From contig NZ_PYGA01000040.1 in assembly GCF_003014485.1 (NCBI RefSeq), forward strand, positions 1 through 34,491: 34,491 bases of DNA, in the 5' to 3' direction. The position numbers and the translations under genes are program-made. Source of the stretch: Murinocardiopsis flavida. Its GTDB lineage: Bacteria; Actinomycetota; Actinomycetes; Streptosporangiales; Streptosporangiaceae. This document shows, in pieces, positions 7,046 through 15,304 of the stretch. Each line of letters opens with the position of its first letter. Positions within the stretch are counted from its first letter, which is position 1. The notes under the pieces are model-generated. The model was given only the letters and a program-made list of their open reading frames with translations. It had not been told where the DNA came from and searched no databases.

Positions 7046-8131
7046 TCAACGGCATTGTCGGATTTCGGGGGTACGCAGGGCGGCGGGACGGCTGGCCCAG
7101 GTGGCCCACCGCCAGAGCCATTCGGCGGGGCCTTGGCTATAGCGGCGCAACCAGAGTGTGGAGAACAGCCACTGGACCGTGAGGATCACCCCCGCGGTCG
7201 TGAGCGCCGCTGCCGCGGACTGCCCGATCGGCACGCCGAGGAGGTGACCGGTCGCGAGGACGAGGACGGTGGCGGTCAGGTAGTTGGTCAGCGCCATGCG
7301 GCCCATCGGCGCGAAGACGGCCAGCAGCACTGGGCGGAGCGGCGTTCCGAGCAGGACCAGCAGAGTGCACACGAGCACGCCGGTGAGCAGCAGTTCAAAA
7401 AGGCTGGTCGCAATTGATGACTGCGCCGCGCCCGCCGTGGTCGGCGCGGCGGCGTGCACCCCCGCGGCGAGGGCCGCGCCCGCCCCGAGTGCCAGGCCCA
7501 GCAGTAAGGGTCCGCGGACGGACCGATCGATCCGGTCGACCACGCCGTAGCGGACCAATGCCGAGCCCAGCAGGAACAGGCCGGCGATCATCAGGGGTCC
7601 GCCCCCGCCGACCAGCGCCGCAGTGGCGAACGCGGTGGCGAGGCCGGCCACGGCCCACCGCGGCAGCCAGGTCGAGGGCAGCAGCACCAGCAGGCCGACG
7701 ACGGCGTAGGGGGTGAGGACCTCCCCCGGCCACAGCAGCGTGTGCAGGAGGCCGATCGCGAGCAGGGCCGCCAGCCGGCGCAGCAGGACCAGCCGTGGAC
7801 GGGGGACGCGGTTCGCAGCGGAGTCGAGAAGCAGGGCGAACCCGATACCGAACAGCAGGGAGAAGATCGGCAGTCCGATCCAGGCGTGCACGGCCCCCGC
7901 GGGCGGCGTCGCGACGGCGGTGTCGCCGTCGGCCATCAGCCGGATGTTGGCGAACAGGATGGCGCACAGCGCGAACCCGCGCAGGACGTCGAGCGCGGCG
8001 ATGCGCGGCCGGCCGGTGGAGGTCGACGCCGGGCCTCCCGCGCCGCCGCCGCGGAGCGGGCCGAGAGGGGCGACGGAACCGCCGGCGGGGTCTTCGGAGG
8101 CCGGTTCAGGACCGTGGTCTGCATCAGGCAT
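7046..8131 (-). CDS. DUF418 domain-containing membrane protein
   Basis: A 361-residue polytopic membrane protein with about 8-10 hydrophobic helices. A disordered N-terminal 40 residues precedes the family's RIAALDVLRGFALCAILFAN motif, and a C-terminal DUF418 region contains GRMALTNYLTATVL and ends near AEWLWRW. DUF418/YeiB-like proteins are of unknown function, possibly transporters. The ATG at 8131 is chosen because AGG lies 9 nt upstream; an ATG at 8140 is also in frame. It converges on the SARP gene with an 80-bp gap. Nothing links it to the lasso cluster beyond proximity. Confidence 0.85.
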   Translation of the reverse strand: MPDADHGPEPASEDPAGGSVAPLGPLRGGGAGGPASTSTGRPRIAALDVLRGFALCAILFANIRLMADGDTAVATPPAGAVHAWIGLPIFSLLFGIGFALLLDSAANRVPRPRLVLLRRLAALLAIGLLHTLLWPGEVLTPYAVVGLLVLLPSTWLPRWAVAGLATAFATAALVGGGGPLMIAGLFLLGSALVRYGVVDRIDRSVRGPLLLGLALGAGAALAAGVHAAAPTTAGAAQSSIATSLFELLLTGVLVCTLLVLLGTPLRPVLLAVFAPMGRMALTNYLTATVLVLATGHLLGVPIGQSAAAALTTAGVILTVQWLFSTLWLRRYSQGPAEWLWRWATWASRPAALRTPEIRQCR

Positions 8132-8333
8132 GGGCCCCATCCTGCGGGCGCGGCCCCTGCCCGGGCACCGGCCGGACGTAGGGTTCCGCGGCCGGCGGCC
8201 GTACTTTCGGCCGGCGCGGGCCCGGTGTTCGGCCGCGGGGGCGCGGCGGCCGCCGCACCAGGTCCACGCGGCGCTGCGCAGGGCTCCGGCGCCCTCCCGC
8301 CCGGCGCGTACCCGACCTCTCGGGTCGGGGCGG

Positions 8334-8990
8334 CTAGGACCCGCCTGCCATGGAGTGCTCCCATGCCCAGGCGGCGATCCCGACGCGGTTGCGCACCCCG
8401 AGTTTGGCCTGGACGCCGGCGACGTGGCCCTTCACGGTACTCAGCGAGATGAACAGCTCGGCGGCGATCTCCCGGTTGGTGCACCCCCGGGCGATGGCGC
8501 GGACCACCTCGACCTCCCGCGCCGACAGCGGCGGTCCCGGGTCATGGGAGGGCGGGGGTCCGGCGGCGGTGATGCGGCGCAGCAGCCGGAGGGTCACCGA
8601 CGGCGAGACAAGGGCGTCCCCGGCGTCGGCCGCCCGGACCGCCTCGACGAGCAGGCCGGGCCCCGCGTCCTTCAGGACGAAACCGACCGCTCCGCCGCGC
8701 AGCGCGCCGTAGACGTAGTCGTCGAGGTCGAACGTCGTGACCACGACGACCCGCAGCGGATCGGCGACACCGGGGCCGGCGAGGGCGCGGGTGACCTCCA
8801 GGCCGTCGAGGCGGGGCATCCGGATGTCGACGAGGCACACGTCCGGGCGCAGCCGCCGGGCCAGGGAGACCGCCTCTGCGCCGTCGGCGGCCTCGGCGAC
8901 GACGCGGATGTCGGGCTGGTCCTCGAGGATGCGCCGCAGACCGCCGCGGATCATCGCCTGGTCGTCGGCCAGCAGCACGCGGATGGTCAT
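8334..8990 (-). CDS. NarL/LuxR-family two-component response regulator
   Basis: A 218-residue response regulator. The receiver domain (1-118) has acidic Asp9/Asp10, phospho-acceptor Asp55 in LVDIRMP, Thr85/Thr86 and Lys107 (VLKDA). The C-terminal LuxR helix-turn-helix (about 150-212) reads LSAREVEVVRAIARGCTNRE then IAAELFISLSTVKGHVAGVQ. Its ATG overlaps the stop of the upstream kinase by 4 bp (ATGA), so the pair is co-translated. Target genes are unknown; the DUF418 gene 200 bp downstream on the same strand is a candidate. Confidence 0.95.
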   Translation of the reverse strand: MTIRVLLADDQAMIRGGLRRILEDQPDIRVVAEAADGAEAVSLARRLRPDVCLVDIRMPRLDGLEVTRALAGPGVADPLRVVVVTTFDLDDYVYGALRGGAVGFVLKDAGPGLLVEAVRAADAGDALVSPSVTLRLLRRITAAGPPPSHDPGPPLSAREVEVVRAIARGCTNREIAAELFISLSTVKGHVAGVQAKLGVRNRVGIAAWAWEHSMAGGS

Positions 8991-10132
8991 CGGTGCCTCC
9001 GGTCGGGGACGGGCAGGGTCGCGAGCACGGACCAGCCGCCTTCGGGGCGGGGGCCCGCGGTCAGGGTGCCGCCGAACGCTTCGACGCGCTCGCGCATGCC
9101 GATCAGACCGTAGCCGCCCCGGTGCTGCCGGGCCGCGGAGGGCCGGGCGTCGTCGGACACCTCCACGGTGACGGCGTCCCGGTCACGGGCGACGCCGACC
9201 GCCACTGAGCGGGCGTGCGGGGCGTGGCGGGCGATGTTGGTCAGCGCCTCTTGGACGACGCGGTAGACGGTGCCCGCCATCTCGGGCGGCCACGCCGCGT
9301 CGCCGTCGGGCAGCCGCAGGCGCACAGCGGGACCGTCGGCACGGAAGCGCTCGACCAGTTCACGGAGCCCTTCGGGGCCGTGCGTGGCGCGGTCCGCGCC
9401 ATCGGCGCCGCGCAGCAGGCCGACGACGCGGCGCATCGCCGCCATCGCGTCGGACCCGGCGTCCTCGATCCGCACGAAGGACTCCGCCGCGCGCTCCGGA
9501 TGGCCGCGGGCGTCCAATCGGCCGGCCTGCGCCTCGATGACGATGCCGGTGACGTGGTGGGCGACGACGTCGTGCAGCTCCCGTGCCAATGCGAGGCGCT
9601 CGTCGCGGCGCACCCTTTCGGCGGCCGCCTCGCGGCGGACGCCGAGCAGCCGCAGCGCCGACCCGGCCGCGAGGCCGGCGACCCACCCCGCTCCCGCCAG
9701 CACCGCCACGGCCGAACCCGACGCGGAGGCGGCCGCGGCGAGCGCGCTGCCGGCGACCACCGCGCCCCCGCCCGCCGCGACGGAGCACGCCGTCAGGGGT
9801 GGAAGCCTCCGGACCGCGGATCCGACGAGGACCGACAGCCCCAGTGCCATTGCCGGGCCGGGTTCGCTGGGCAGGCCGAAGGACCACGCGACCGCCACGG
9901 CCGCCGCCGCGACCGCCAGGCCCGCCACGGCAGTGCGTGCCCGCCACCGCCGGCGCGCCAGGGCGAGCGCGCACACCACCGCCCCGGCGGCCAGGTCGAA
10001 CTGCCAGAAGCCGCCGCCCCACGACCGCGCGATCGCCACCGCCTGGAAGGCGAGCGCGGCCGCGAACAGGGCGCCCGACGCGGCGTCGACCGCGATCCCG
10101 GCCCACCGGGCCGGCCGATCCGCAAGGTTCAC
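8987..10132 (-). CDS. Two-component sensor histidine kinase (NarL-type, HisKA_3)
   Basis: A 381-residue membrane sensor kinase with about six hydrophobic segments in the first 160 residues and no large extracytoplasmic domain. This suggests it senses membrane or intramembrane signals. His187 in RELHDVVAHH is the phospho-acceptor of a HisKA_3 dimerisation domain. The ATPase domain has the N-box QEALTNIARHAP and the G-box YGLIGMRERVEAFGG. The GTG at 10132 (VNLADRPARW) is preferred to an ATG at 10255 because the 41 extra residues are not family-like and would run into the divergent promoter region. It overlaps the response regulator gene by 4 bp. Confidence 0.93.
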   Translation of the reverse strand: MNLADRPARWAGIAVDAASGALFAAALAFQAVAIARSWGGGFWQFDLAAGAVVCALALARRRWRARTAVAGLAVAAAAVAVAWSFGLPSEPGPAMALGLSVLVGSAVRRLPPLTACSVAAGGGAVVAGSALAAAASASGSAVAVLAGAGWVAGLAAGSALRLLGVRREAAAERVRRDERLALARELHDVVAHHVTGIVIEAQAGRLDARGHPERAAESFVRIEDAGSDAMAAMRRVVGLLRGADGADRATHGPEGLRELVERFRADGPAVRLRLPDGDAAWPPEMAGTVYRVVQEALTNIARHAPHARSVAVGVARDRDAVTVEVSDDARPSAARQHRGGYGLIGMRERVEAFGGTLTAGPRPEGGWSVLATLPVPDRRHR

Positions 10133-10311
10133 ACCGCTCAGGCTAGGAGACGCGGCCCCCGTGCCGAACCGGCCGAAAGTACCGTTGCGCAGGCGGCGCA
10201 CGCCGGATTCGGCCGGCACCCGGCGCGTGGCCGGACCCCGCAGGATGCGGTCCATGGCGCCCGATCCACCGCGGCCCCGCCCCTGTCCGATGAGGGTCGG
10301 AATATCCAGCG

Positions 10312-10350
10312 CTACTAATCACTTGTAAGCGACAGACAGGAAGTAAGTAG
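10312..10350. promoter_or_regulatory. Candidate HxlR operator/promoter
   Basis: A relatively AT-rich inverted repeat: CTACTAATCACTTGT (10312-10326) against ACAGGAAGTAAGTAG (10336-10350), matching at 10 of 15 positions with a 9-bp centre. It lies 22 bp upstream of the HxlR start. Inverted repeats with ACTT/AAGT half-sites are common for HxlR-type regulators, so autoregulation is likely. Confidence 0.4.
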
Positions 10351-10371
10351 GCGGATCGAGCGGAGGCGGGT

Positions 10372-10728
10372 ATGGCCGAGCCGGCGATCGAGGACCACAC
10401 CGTGGAGCGGCACTGCCCAACGTTCCAGGCCGCCGTCGAGCTCATCGGGCGGCGCTGGAACGGCGCGATCGTCCTCGCGGCGGAGCGGGGGGCGCGGCGG
10501 TTCTGCGAGTTCGCGGCCGCCATCCCGGGGATGTCGGAGCGGCTGCTCGCGCAGCGCCTCCGCGAACTGGAGGACGCGCGGATCATGATCCGCACCGTCG
10601 AGGCGGGCCGCCCGGTGAGCATCACCTACACCCTGTCCGAACGCGGCGAGGAACTGGCCCGTGCCGTGCGGCCGCTCATCGACTGGGGTGAGCGCTGGTT
10701 GAGCGAGGAGATGGACGGACGACAATGA
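10372..10728 (+). CDS. HxlR family winged-helix transcriptional regulator
   Basis: A 118-residue MarR-like regulator of the HxlR group, with the family sequence ELIGRRWNGAIVLAAERG, the recognition region PGMSERLLAQRLRELEDARI and the wing near VSITYTLSERG. Cys15 in the HCPTFQAAVE segment is at the position of the redox-sensing Cys of HxlR proteins such as YodB and HypR. Electrophile or oxidant sensing is therefore plausible but not shown. GGAGG lies 5 nt before the ATG. The gene overlaps the following flavin/hemerythrin fusion by 4 bp (ATGA), making one operon. Confidence 0.93.
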   Translation: MAEPAIEDHTVERHCPTFQAAVELIGRRWNGAIVLAAERGARRFCEFAAAIPGMSERLLAQRLRELEDARIMIRTVEAGRPVSITYTLSERGEELARAVRPLIDWGERWLSEEMDGRQ

Positions 10729-12263
10729 CGGACCTTGGACACGACCTGCGCTTCGGCGCGTTCCTGACACCCGCCGCCGAGGGGCACGAGCGGCTGCTCG
10801 CCCTCGCCGAGCTCGCCGACCGGATCGGCCTCGACCTGATCGGCATCCAGGACCACCCCTACCAGCCGGCGTTCCTGGACACCTGGACGCTGCTGTCACA
10901 CCTGTCGGCGCGCACCACCCGCGTCGCCCTGGTGCCCGATGTGATCAACCTGCCGCTGCGCCCGCCGTCGGTCCTCGCGCGCAGCGCCGCGTCCCTCGAC
11001 ATCCTCAGCGGCGGCCGGGTGGAGCTCGGCCTCGGGTCCGGCGCGTTCTGGGACGGCGTGGCCGCCATGGGCGGCGAGCGGCGCACACCCGGCGAGGCCG
11101 TCGAGGCGCTGGAGGAGGCCATCGGCGTCCTGCGCGCGCTGTGGACGCCGGGGCGCGGCGTCCGGATCTCCGGCGAGCACTACGAGCTGCGCGGCGCCAA
11201 ACCCGGGCCGTTCCCCGTCCACCCCATCGGGCTGTGGATCGGCTCCTACAAGCCGCGGATGCTGGAGCTGACCGGACGGCTGGGCGACGGGTGGCTCCCC
11301 TCGTCCGCGTACGCCGACCCCGAGCAGCTCGCAGCCATGACCGAGCGGCTCGACTCCGCCGCCGTCGACGCGGGACGCGACGCCGCCGACGTCCGCCGCG
11401 TGTACAACATCACCGGGCGGTTCGGGCGCCGCGCGGGCACCGGGTTCCTGGACGGTCCCCCGTCACTGTGGGCGGAGCAGCTCACCGACCTCGCGCTGCG
11501 CCTGGGCGTCAGCGGCTTCGTCCTCGCACCCGGCGGCGACCCGGAAGGCGACCTGCGGACCTTCGCCGAGGAGGTCGCGCCGGCGGTGCGCGCAGCGGTC
11601 GAGCGGGAGCGGACGGGTCCGGCGCCCGCGGCCGGCGGCACGGCGCCGACCGGCACCGCGGCCGAACCGGCGGCGGAGCAGTCGGACGGCGGGGCCGCGT
11701 CCATCGTCGGCCCCGACGGCTCGTTCGACGACGCCTCGCGGCCGCGCCTGGAAAAGCGCGACCCCGCCGAGCTGACCGCCGCGCAGCGGGCGTCGGGGCA
11801 GCGTCTCGTGCAGATCCACGACCACCTGCGCGGCGAGCTGAAGCAGATCCGCGACGCGGTCGACCAGGTCGCGTCCGGGCAGCGCGACCCGGCCGCGGCG
11901 CGCGACCTCATCAACCGGCTCACCATGCGGCAGAACTACTGGACGCTCGGCAGCTTCTGCGCGTCCTACTGCCGCCTGGTGACCACCCACCACACCATCG
12001 AGAACGTCCACATGTTCCCGCGGCTCTCGGGGGCGCAGGAGTCACTCGGCCCCGTCGTGGCCCGCCTGGAGGCCGAACACGAGGTCATCGCCGACGTGCT
12101 GACCGGCATCGACACCGCGCTCGTGGCGATGGTCACCGAGCCCGGCGCGCTCGAACAGGTGCGGGAGCAGGTGGAACTGCTCGACGACGTCCTGCTGTCG
12201 CACCTCGACTACGAAGAAGAGGAACTGGTCGAACCCCTCGGTCGGCTGGAAATCGACCTCTGA
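10725..12263 (+). CDS. LLM-class flavin-dependent oxidoreductase fused to a hemerythrin HHE domain
   Basis: A 512-residue two-domain protein. Residues 1-290 are a luciferase-like (bacterial luciferase/F420-type TIM barrel) oxidoreductase, with DILSGGRVELGLGSGAFWDG at 92-111 and IGSYKPRML further on. Residues 292-345 are an Ala/Gly/Pro-rich linker. Residues 346-512 are a four-helix hemerythrin-like domain with candidate di-iron ligands His365/His367, His422 or His423, Glu426, His429, His452, His493 and Glu497. The barrel would oxidise or reduce a small substrate with FMN or F420; the hemerythrin part would bind O2, NO or peroxide at a di-iron site. Coupling to a Cys-bearing HxlR regulator suggests a redox or nitrosative stress role. 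The frame is continuous, so this is a true fusion. Confidence 0.9.
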   Translation: MTDLGHDLRFGAFLTPAAEGHERLLALAELADRIGLDLIGIQDHPYQPAFLDTWTLLSHLSARTTRVALVPDVINLPLRPPSVLARSAASLDILSGGRVELGLGSGAFWDGVAAMGGERRTPGEAVEALEEAIGVLRALWTPGRGVRISGEHYELRGAKPGPFPVHPIGLWIGSYKPRMLELTGRLGDGWLPSSAYADPEQLAAMTERLDSAAVDAGRDAADVRRVYNITGRFGRRAGTGFLDGPPSLWAEQLTDLALRLGVSGFVLAPGGDPEGDLRTFAEEVAPAVRAAVERERTGPAPAAGGTAPTGTAAEPAAEQSDGGAASIVGPDGSFDDASRPRLEKRDPAELTAAQRASGQRLVQIHDHLRGELKQIRDAVDQVASGQRDPAAARDLINRLTMRQNYWTLGSFCASYCRLVTTHHTIENVHMFPRLSGAQESLGPVVARLEAEHEVIADVLTGIDTALVAMVTEPGALEQVREQVELLDDVLLSHLDYEEEELVEPLGRLEIDL

Positions 12264-12282
12264 GCACCGACGCCGAGCGCTG

Positions 12283-12313
12283 CCCCTGCCCCGCGCCCGG
12301 CGCGGGGCAGGGG
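12283..12313. terminator. Bidirectional terminator hairpin
   Basis: CCCCTGCCCCGCGCC (12283-12297) and its exact complement (12299-12313) form a nearly loopless 15-bp inverted repeat. Additional outer pairing TGAGCA (12261-12266) with TGCTCA (12316-12321) is possible. It sits between the convergent fusion gene and SRPBCC gene. There is no T-tract, as is common in high-GC actinomycetes. Confidence 0.75.
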
Positions 12314-12318
12314 GCTGC

Positions 12319-12822
12319 TCAGCCGGCGGCGCCGGAGCGGAACGCGGCGGCGTAGTCGGGGCCGAGTTCGGTGGCGCGCTCGAACACGTCCCGTTCGGCG
12401 GCGACGCCGTCGAGGCGTGCCTCCAGCACTTCGAGCGCGGCGTGCCATGCGGCGCCCGCGTCGACCGGGGCGGCGTCCTCGCGGCCGAAGTCGAAGACGT
12501 TGGTGAACACCAGCACGCAACCGCCATTGCCGTCGTCCGCCAGCTCGAAGCGGATGACGTCGGCGTCCCAGGAGTACTCCAGCAGGCGCGGCGGGTCGCA
12601 CCGCAGGATCACGCCCGCGCTGTCGGGCAGGTCGACGCGGGTGAACGCGAGCGCGACGGCCGTGCCCGGCGGCCGGTTCAGATCGGCGGCGACGGGATAC
12701 CAGGCCCGCAGCTCCTCGGGGTCGGAGATGGCGCGCCACACCTTCGCGGGTGGGTGCGCGAGGTGCCGCTCGAACCGCAGCGCACAGCGCCCTTCATCGG
12801 TCGTCTCCAGTGTTCCCAGCAT
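12319..12822 (-). CDS. SRPBCC (AHSA1-like) domain protein
   Basis: A 167-residue START/SRPBCC-fold protein: FERHLAHPPAKVWRAISDPE near the N-terminus, the AWYPVAADL and LEYSWDADVIRFEL beta strands, and a C-terminal helix with AAWHAALEVLEARLDG. Such proteins form a hydrophobic cavity for lipophilic ligands or act as activator-like proteins of unknown partner. The ATG at 12822 is chosen because GGAGAGG lies about 7 nt upstream and MLGTLE fits family N-termini; the longer upstream frame is noise. It is divergent from the TIGR03086 gene across an unusually AT-rich repeat region. Confidence 0.9.
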   Translation of the reverse strand: MLGTLETTDEGRCALRFERHLAHPPAKVWRAISDPEELRAWYPVAADLNRPPGTAVALAFTRVDLPDSAGVILRCDPPRLLEYSWDADVIRFELADDGNGGCVLVFTNVFDFGREDAAPVDAGAAWHAALEVLEARLDGVAAERDVFERATELGPDYAAAFRSGAAG

Positions 12823-12838
12823 CTCCTGGCCTCTCCGG

Positions 12839-12892
12839 GGGAATATGGTCGGCACCGAATATACCAAACAAGGCATATTCCTGAAGGGGTAT
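12839..12892. promoter_or_regulatory. AT-rich region with repeated GGAATAT-type half-sites
   Basis: GGGAATATGG (12838-12847) and CGAATATACC (12856-12865) are followed by GGCATATTCC (12872-12881). The second and third form GAATATACC-N6-GGCATATTC, matching at 8 of 9 positions. This AT-rich island in very GC-rich DNA lies directly upstream of the SRPBCC gene in the divergent gap and looks like an operator array. No regulator gene is adjacent. Confidence 0.45.
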
Positions 12893-13030
12893 GCACGGGC
12901 GCTGCTCGCCGGTCGGTTTCGGCCGCCCCGCGACGTTGACCTCGGCGGGCATCGGGTAGACAGCACGAGTCGGCGGCCGCACCCGCGGCAGGGGACCACC
13001 GGCCGACACCGCGAACCACCGAGGAGCATG

Positions 13031-13594
13031 ATGACGGACCTGCTGGACCTGCACGGCCGGGCAATGGAGGAGTTCGACCGCCGCGTGCGCGCCGTCCGGC
13101 TCCCGCAGTGGGCGGCGCCCACACCGTGCACCGAATGGGATGTCCACGACCTCGTGAACCACCTGGTCACCGAGCAGCTCTGGGTCCCCCACCTGCTGTC
13201 CGGCGGCACCATCGAGGACGCCGGGGACAAGTACGACGGCGACAACCTCGGCGAGGAGCCCGCCGCCACCTGGGCGATCACCGCGCGCGAGGCGCGCGCC
13301 GCCTGGCTGCGGCCCGACGTCCTCGACACCACGGTGCACCTGTCCTTCGGCGACTCCCCCGCCTCGCTCTACCTGTGGCAGATGACCTTCGACCTGACCG
13401 TGCACGCCTGGGACCTCGCCCGCGCCATCGGCGCCGACGAGCGGATCGACCCCGATCTGGTCGAGCACGTGCACGAATGGGCGGCCGGGCAGGACTTCGG
13501 CGCCGCCGGCCCGATCTTCGACGCGGCGGTCCCCGTGGCCGACGACGCCGGCCGGCAGACCCGCCTGCTGGCGCTGACCGGCCGCGCCGCCTGA
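13031..13594 (+). CDS. TIGR03086 family metal-binding protein (DinB/maleylpyruvate isomerase-like)
   Basis: A 187-residue protein of the mycothiol-dependent maleylpyruvate isomerase/DinB-like superfamily. Seen: CTEWDVHDLVNHLVTEQLW in the N-terminal helix bundle and FDLTVHAWDLARAIGADERI in the third helix, giving the His-Glu-His type metal site of the family. Members bind Zn or Ni and may use mycothiol; the reaction here is unknown. Two adjacent ATGs occur (13028, 13031). The second is preferred because GAGGAG ends only one base before the first. A 16-bp terminator hairpin starts at its stop codon. Confidence 0.88.
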   Translation: MTDLLDLHGRAMEEFDRRVRAVRLPQWAAPTPCTEWDVHDLVNHLVTEQLWVPHLLSGGTIEDAGDKYDGDNLGEEPAATWAITAREARAAWLRPDVLDTTVHLSFGDSPASLYLWQMTFDLTVHAWDLARAIGADERIDPDLVEHVHEWAAGQDFGAAGPIFDAAVPVADDAGRQTRLLALTGRAA

Positions 13595-13628
13595 CCCGGG
13601 CGCCGGCGGGGACCGCCGGCGCCCGGGT
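13594..13628. terminator. Strong bidirectional terminator hairpin
   Basis: ACCCGGGCGCCGGCGG (13594-13609) pairs perfectly over 16 bp with 13613-13628, with a GGA loop. It lies between the convergent TIGR03086 and SnoaL-like genes, overlapping the last base of the former's stop. Confidence 0.85.
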
Positions 13629-13641
13629 GCTCCCCCGCCGG

Positions 13642-14085
13642 TCAGGCGGGCAGGTCCAGCTTGAGCTGGGTGACCAGGGCCGCGGTGTCGGAGGTGACCC
13701 AGTACTCGGTGAGCCTGCCGTCGGCGACCCGGAACAGGTCGAGGCCGCCGAACGTGAACGGGGTCCCGGGCGCGGCACCCGCGCCGGGGATCCCGCCCTC
13801 GTAGACGCCGCTGAACGTCCACCGCCCCGCCACGACGTCCCCGCCGCCGACCGGCGGGACGTCGAGGTCCACGCGCACGTTGCTGAACGGGCCGCGCCCC
13901 GAGCGCACGATCTCCACCAGCGCCCCCGGCCCGGTGCGGTCGGACTCCTGACCGTCGGTGCGGTCCTGGTGCACGACCATCCCCGGCGCGGCCAGCTCGG
14001 CGGCGATGGACTCCAACCGGTCGTCGGGAGCGTGCCAGAGCTCCTCGATGAAGCGTGTGTACAGGGCGATCGCCGGATCGGTCAT
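13642..14085 (-). CDS. SnoaL-like (NTF2 superfamily) ester cyclase-type protein
   Basis: A 147-residue NTF2-fold protein: ALYTRFIEELWHAPDDRLES at the start, GPGALVEIVRSGRGPFSNVR in the middle and FGGLDLFRVADGRLTEYWVT near the end. This layout is shared by SnoaL-like polyketide cyclases and many small dehydratases or isomerases; the substrate is not predictable. The ATG at 14085 has GAGGAG 6 nt upstream and is preferred to the ATG at 14109, which would overlap the preceding oxidoreductase. It lies 20 bp after the Gfo/Idh gene on the same strand and is probably co-transcribed. Confidence 0.87.
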   Translation of the reverse strand: MTDPAIALYTRFIEELWHAPDDRLESIAAELAAPGMVVHQDRTDGQESDRTGPGALVEIVRSGRGPFSNVRVDLDVPPVGGGDVVAGRWTFSGVYEGGIPGAGAAPGTPFTFGGLDLFRVADGRLTEYWVTSDTAALVTQLKLDLPA

Positions 14086-14105
14086 GGCGTGCTCCTCTCC
14101 TTCGG

Positions 14106-15155
14106 TCATGGACGGCCGGACGCGTCTCCGCGGTGCGTGCCGACCGCGGCGGGGCGGTCCTCGCCCGGGTACCGGACGCCGACCTGGCGGCGGGCCTCGT
14201 CGAGGAGGCGGGCGATGCTCAGGGTTTCGTCGAGCGGCATCAGGCTGCTTTCGCGCTCGTCCTCGCGGACCAGCCGGGTGACCTCGGCCGCCTCGTACTC
14301 ATATCCGTTGACCTGCCGGGGAAACGTGAATTCGCGGGTCTCGCGCCCGGTCAGGTGCAGCGTGAAGGCGTCGGCGTTGTAGAAGTGCTCGATCTCCACC
14401 CGCCCCTTCGTGCCGGAGACGACGGCGCGGGTGGCCTGCTCGGCGTCGAGCGCGCAGGCCAGCGAGCCGATGCCGCCCCCGGCGCCGGTGACCACCAGGC
14501 CGGCGCGCGCGTCGACGCCGGTCGGCGCGAGGGTCGCCTGGGCGGTGATGGCGGTGATGGGGCCGAGGAACTGCGAGGCCAGCGCCAGCGGGTAGATGCC
14601 GAGGTCGAGCAGTGCCCCGCCGCCCAGTTCGGGGGCGTAGGCGCGGTCGGCGGGGTCGAACGCGCGGTACCCGCCGAAGTCGGCGGTGAGCATGCGGACC
14701 TCGCCGATCTCGCCGTCGGCGACCACGCGGGCGACCTCGCGCATGGCCGGGCTGAACCGGGTCCACATCGCCTCCATGAGGAAGCGGTCGCACCGCCGCG
14801 CGGCGGCGATCATCTCGGCGGTCTCGGCGGCATTGATGGCGAGCGGCTTCTCGCACAGGACGTGCTTGCCCGCCTCCAGGCACAGCAGGGTGGCCGCGTG
14901 GTGGAAGGGGTGCGGGGTGGCGACGTACACGACGTCGACATCGGGGTCCTCGGCCAGTTCCCGGTAGCCGCCGTGCGCCCGCGGGATCGCGAACTCGTCG
15001 GCGAAGGCGCGGGCGGTGGCGGCGCTGCGCGAGCCCACCGCCGCCAACTCCGCGTCCTCGACCGCGCGGAGCCCCGCGATGAAGGACCGCGCGATGCGGC
15101 CGGCCCCTAGGACACCCCACTGCACCGGCCTGCTCGTCGTACGCATGCCGGCCAT
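14106..15155 (-). CDS. Gfo/Idh/MocA family oxidoreductase
   Basis: A 349-residue NAD(P)-dependent dehydrogenase acting on sugars or cyclitols. Seen: Rossmann motif WGVLGAGRIARSF near residue 13, the YVATPHPFHH segment, the catalytic/cofactor motif CEKPLAIN and the C-terminal alpha/beta domain with GGGALLDLGIYPLALASQFL. It resembles the trans-1,2-dihydrobenzene-1,2-diol/D-xylose dehydrogenase branch. Starts at 15155 (MAGMRTT), 15146 and 15176 are all in frame and none has a clear RBS. It precedes the SnoaL-like gene by 20 bp and lies 150 bp after the hydrolase gene on the same strand. Confidence 0.92.
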   Translation of the reverse strand: MAGMRTTSRPVQWGVLGAGRIARSFIAGLRAVEDAELAAVGSRSAATARAFADEFAIPRAHGGYRELAEDPDVDVVYVATPHPFHHAATLLCLEAGKHVLCEKPLAINAAETAEMIAAARRCDRFLMEAMWTRFSPAMREVARVVADGEIGEVRMLTADFGGYRAFDPADRAYAPELGGGALLDLGIYPLALASQFLGPITAITAQATLAPTGVDARAGLVVTGAGGGIGSLACALDAEQATRAVVSGTKGRVEIEHFYNADAFTLHLTGRETREFTFPRQVNGYEYEAAEVTRLVREDERESSLMPLDETLSIARLLDEARRQVGVRYPGEDRPAAVGTHRGDASGRP

Positions 15156-15304
15156 GCTAGCGAGCGGAACCGACATCCCGGACGGCTGGGACGGCCCCCC
15201 ACCGGAACCCGCCCCGCTGCCGACCGCCGGGACGCGCGTCGGCGGCCGCCGAACCACCTCCCCTCGGCCGGGACCCGGGCCGGATGCCCCGGCGGCCGCT
15301 CGGC

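Noticed and set aside
9215-10328. Plus-strand open frames opposite the histidine kinase
   Set aside because: The minus strand carries complete H-, N- and G-box motifs; the plus-strand products are Arg/Pro-rich shadows.
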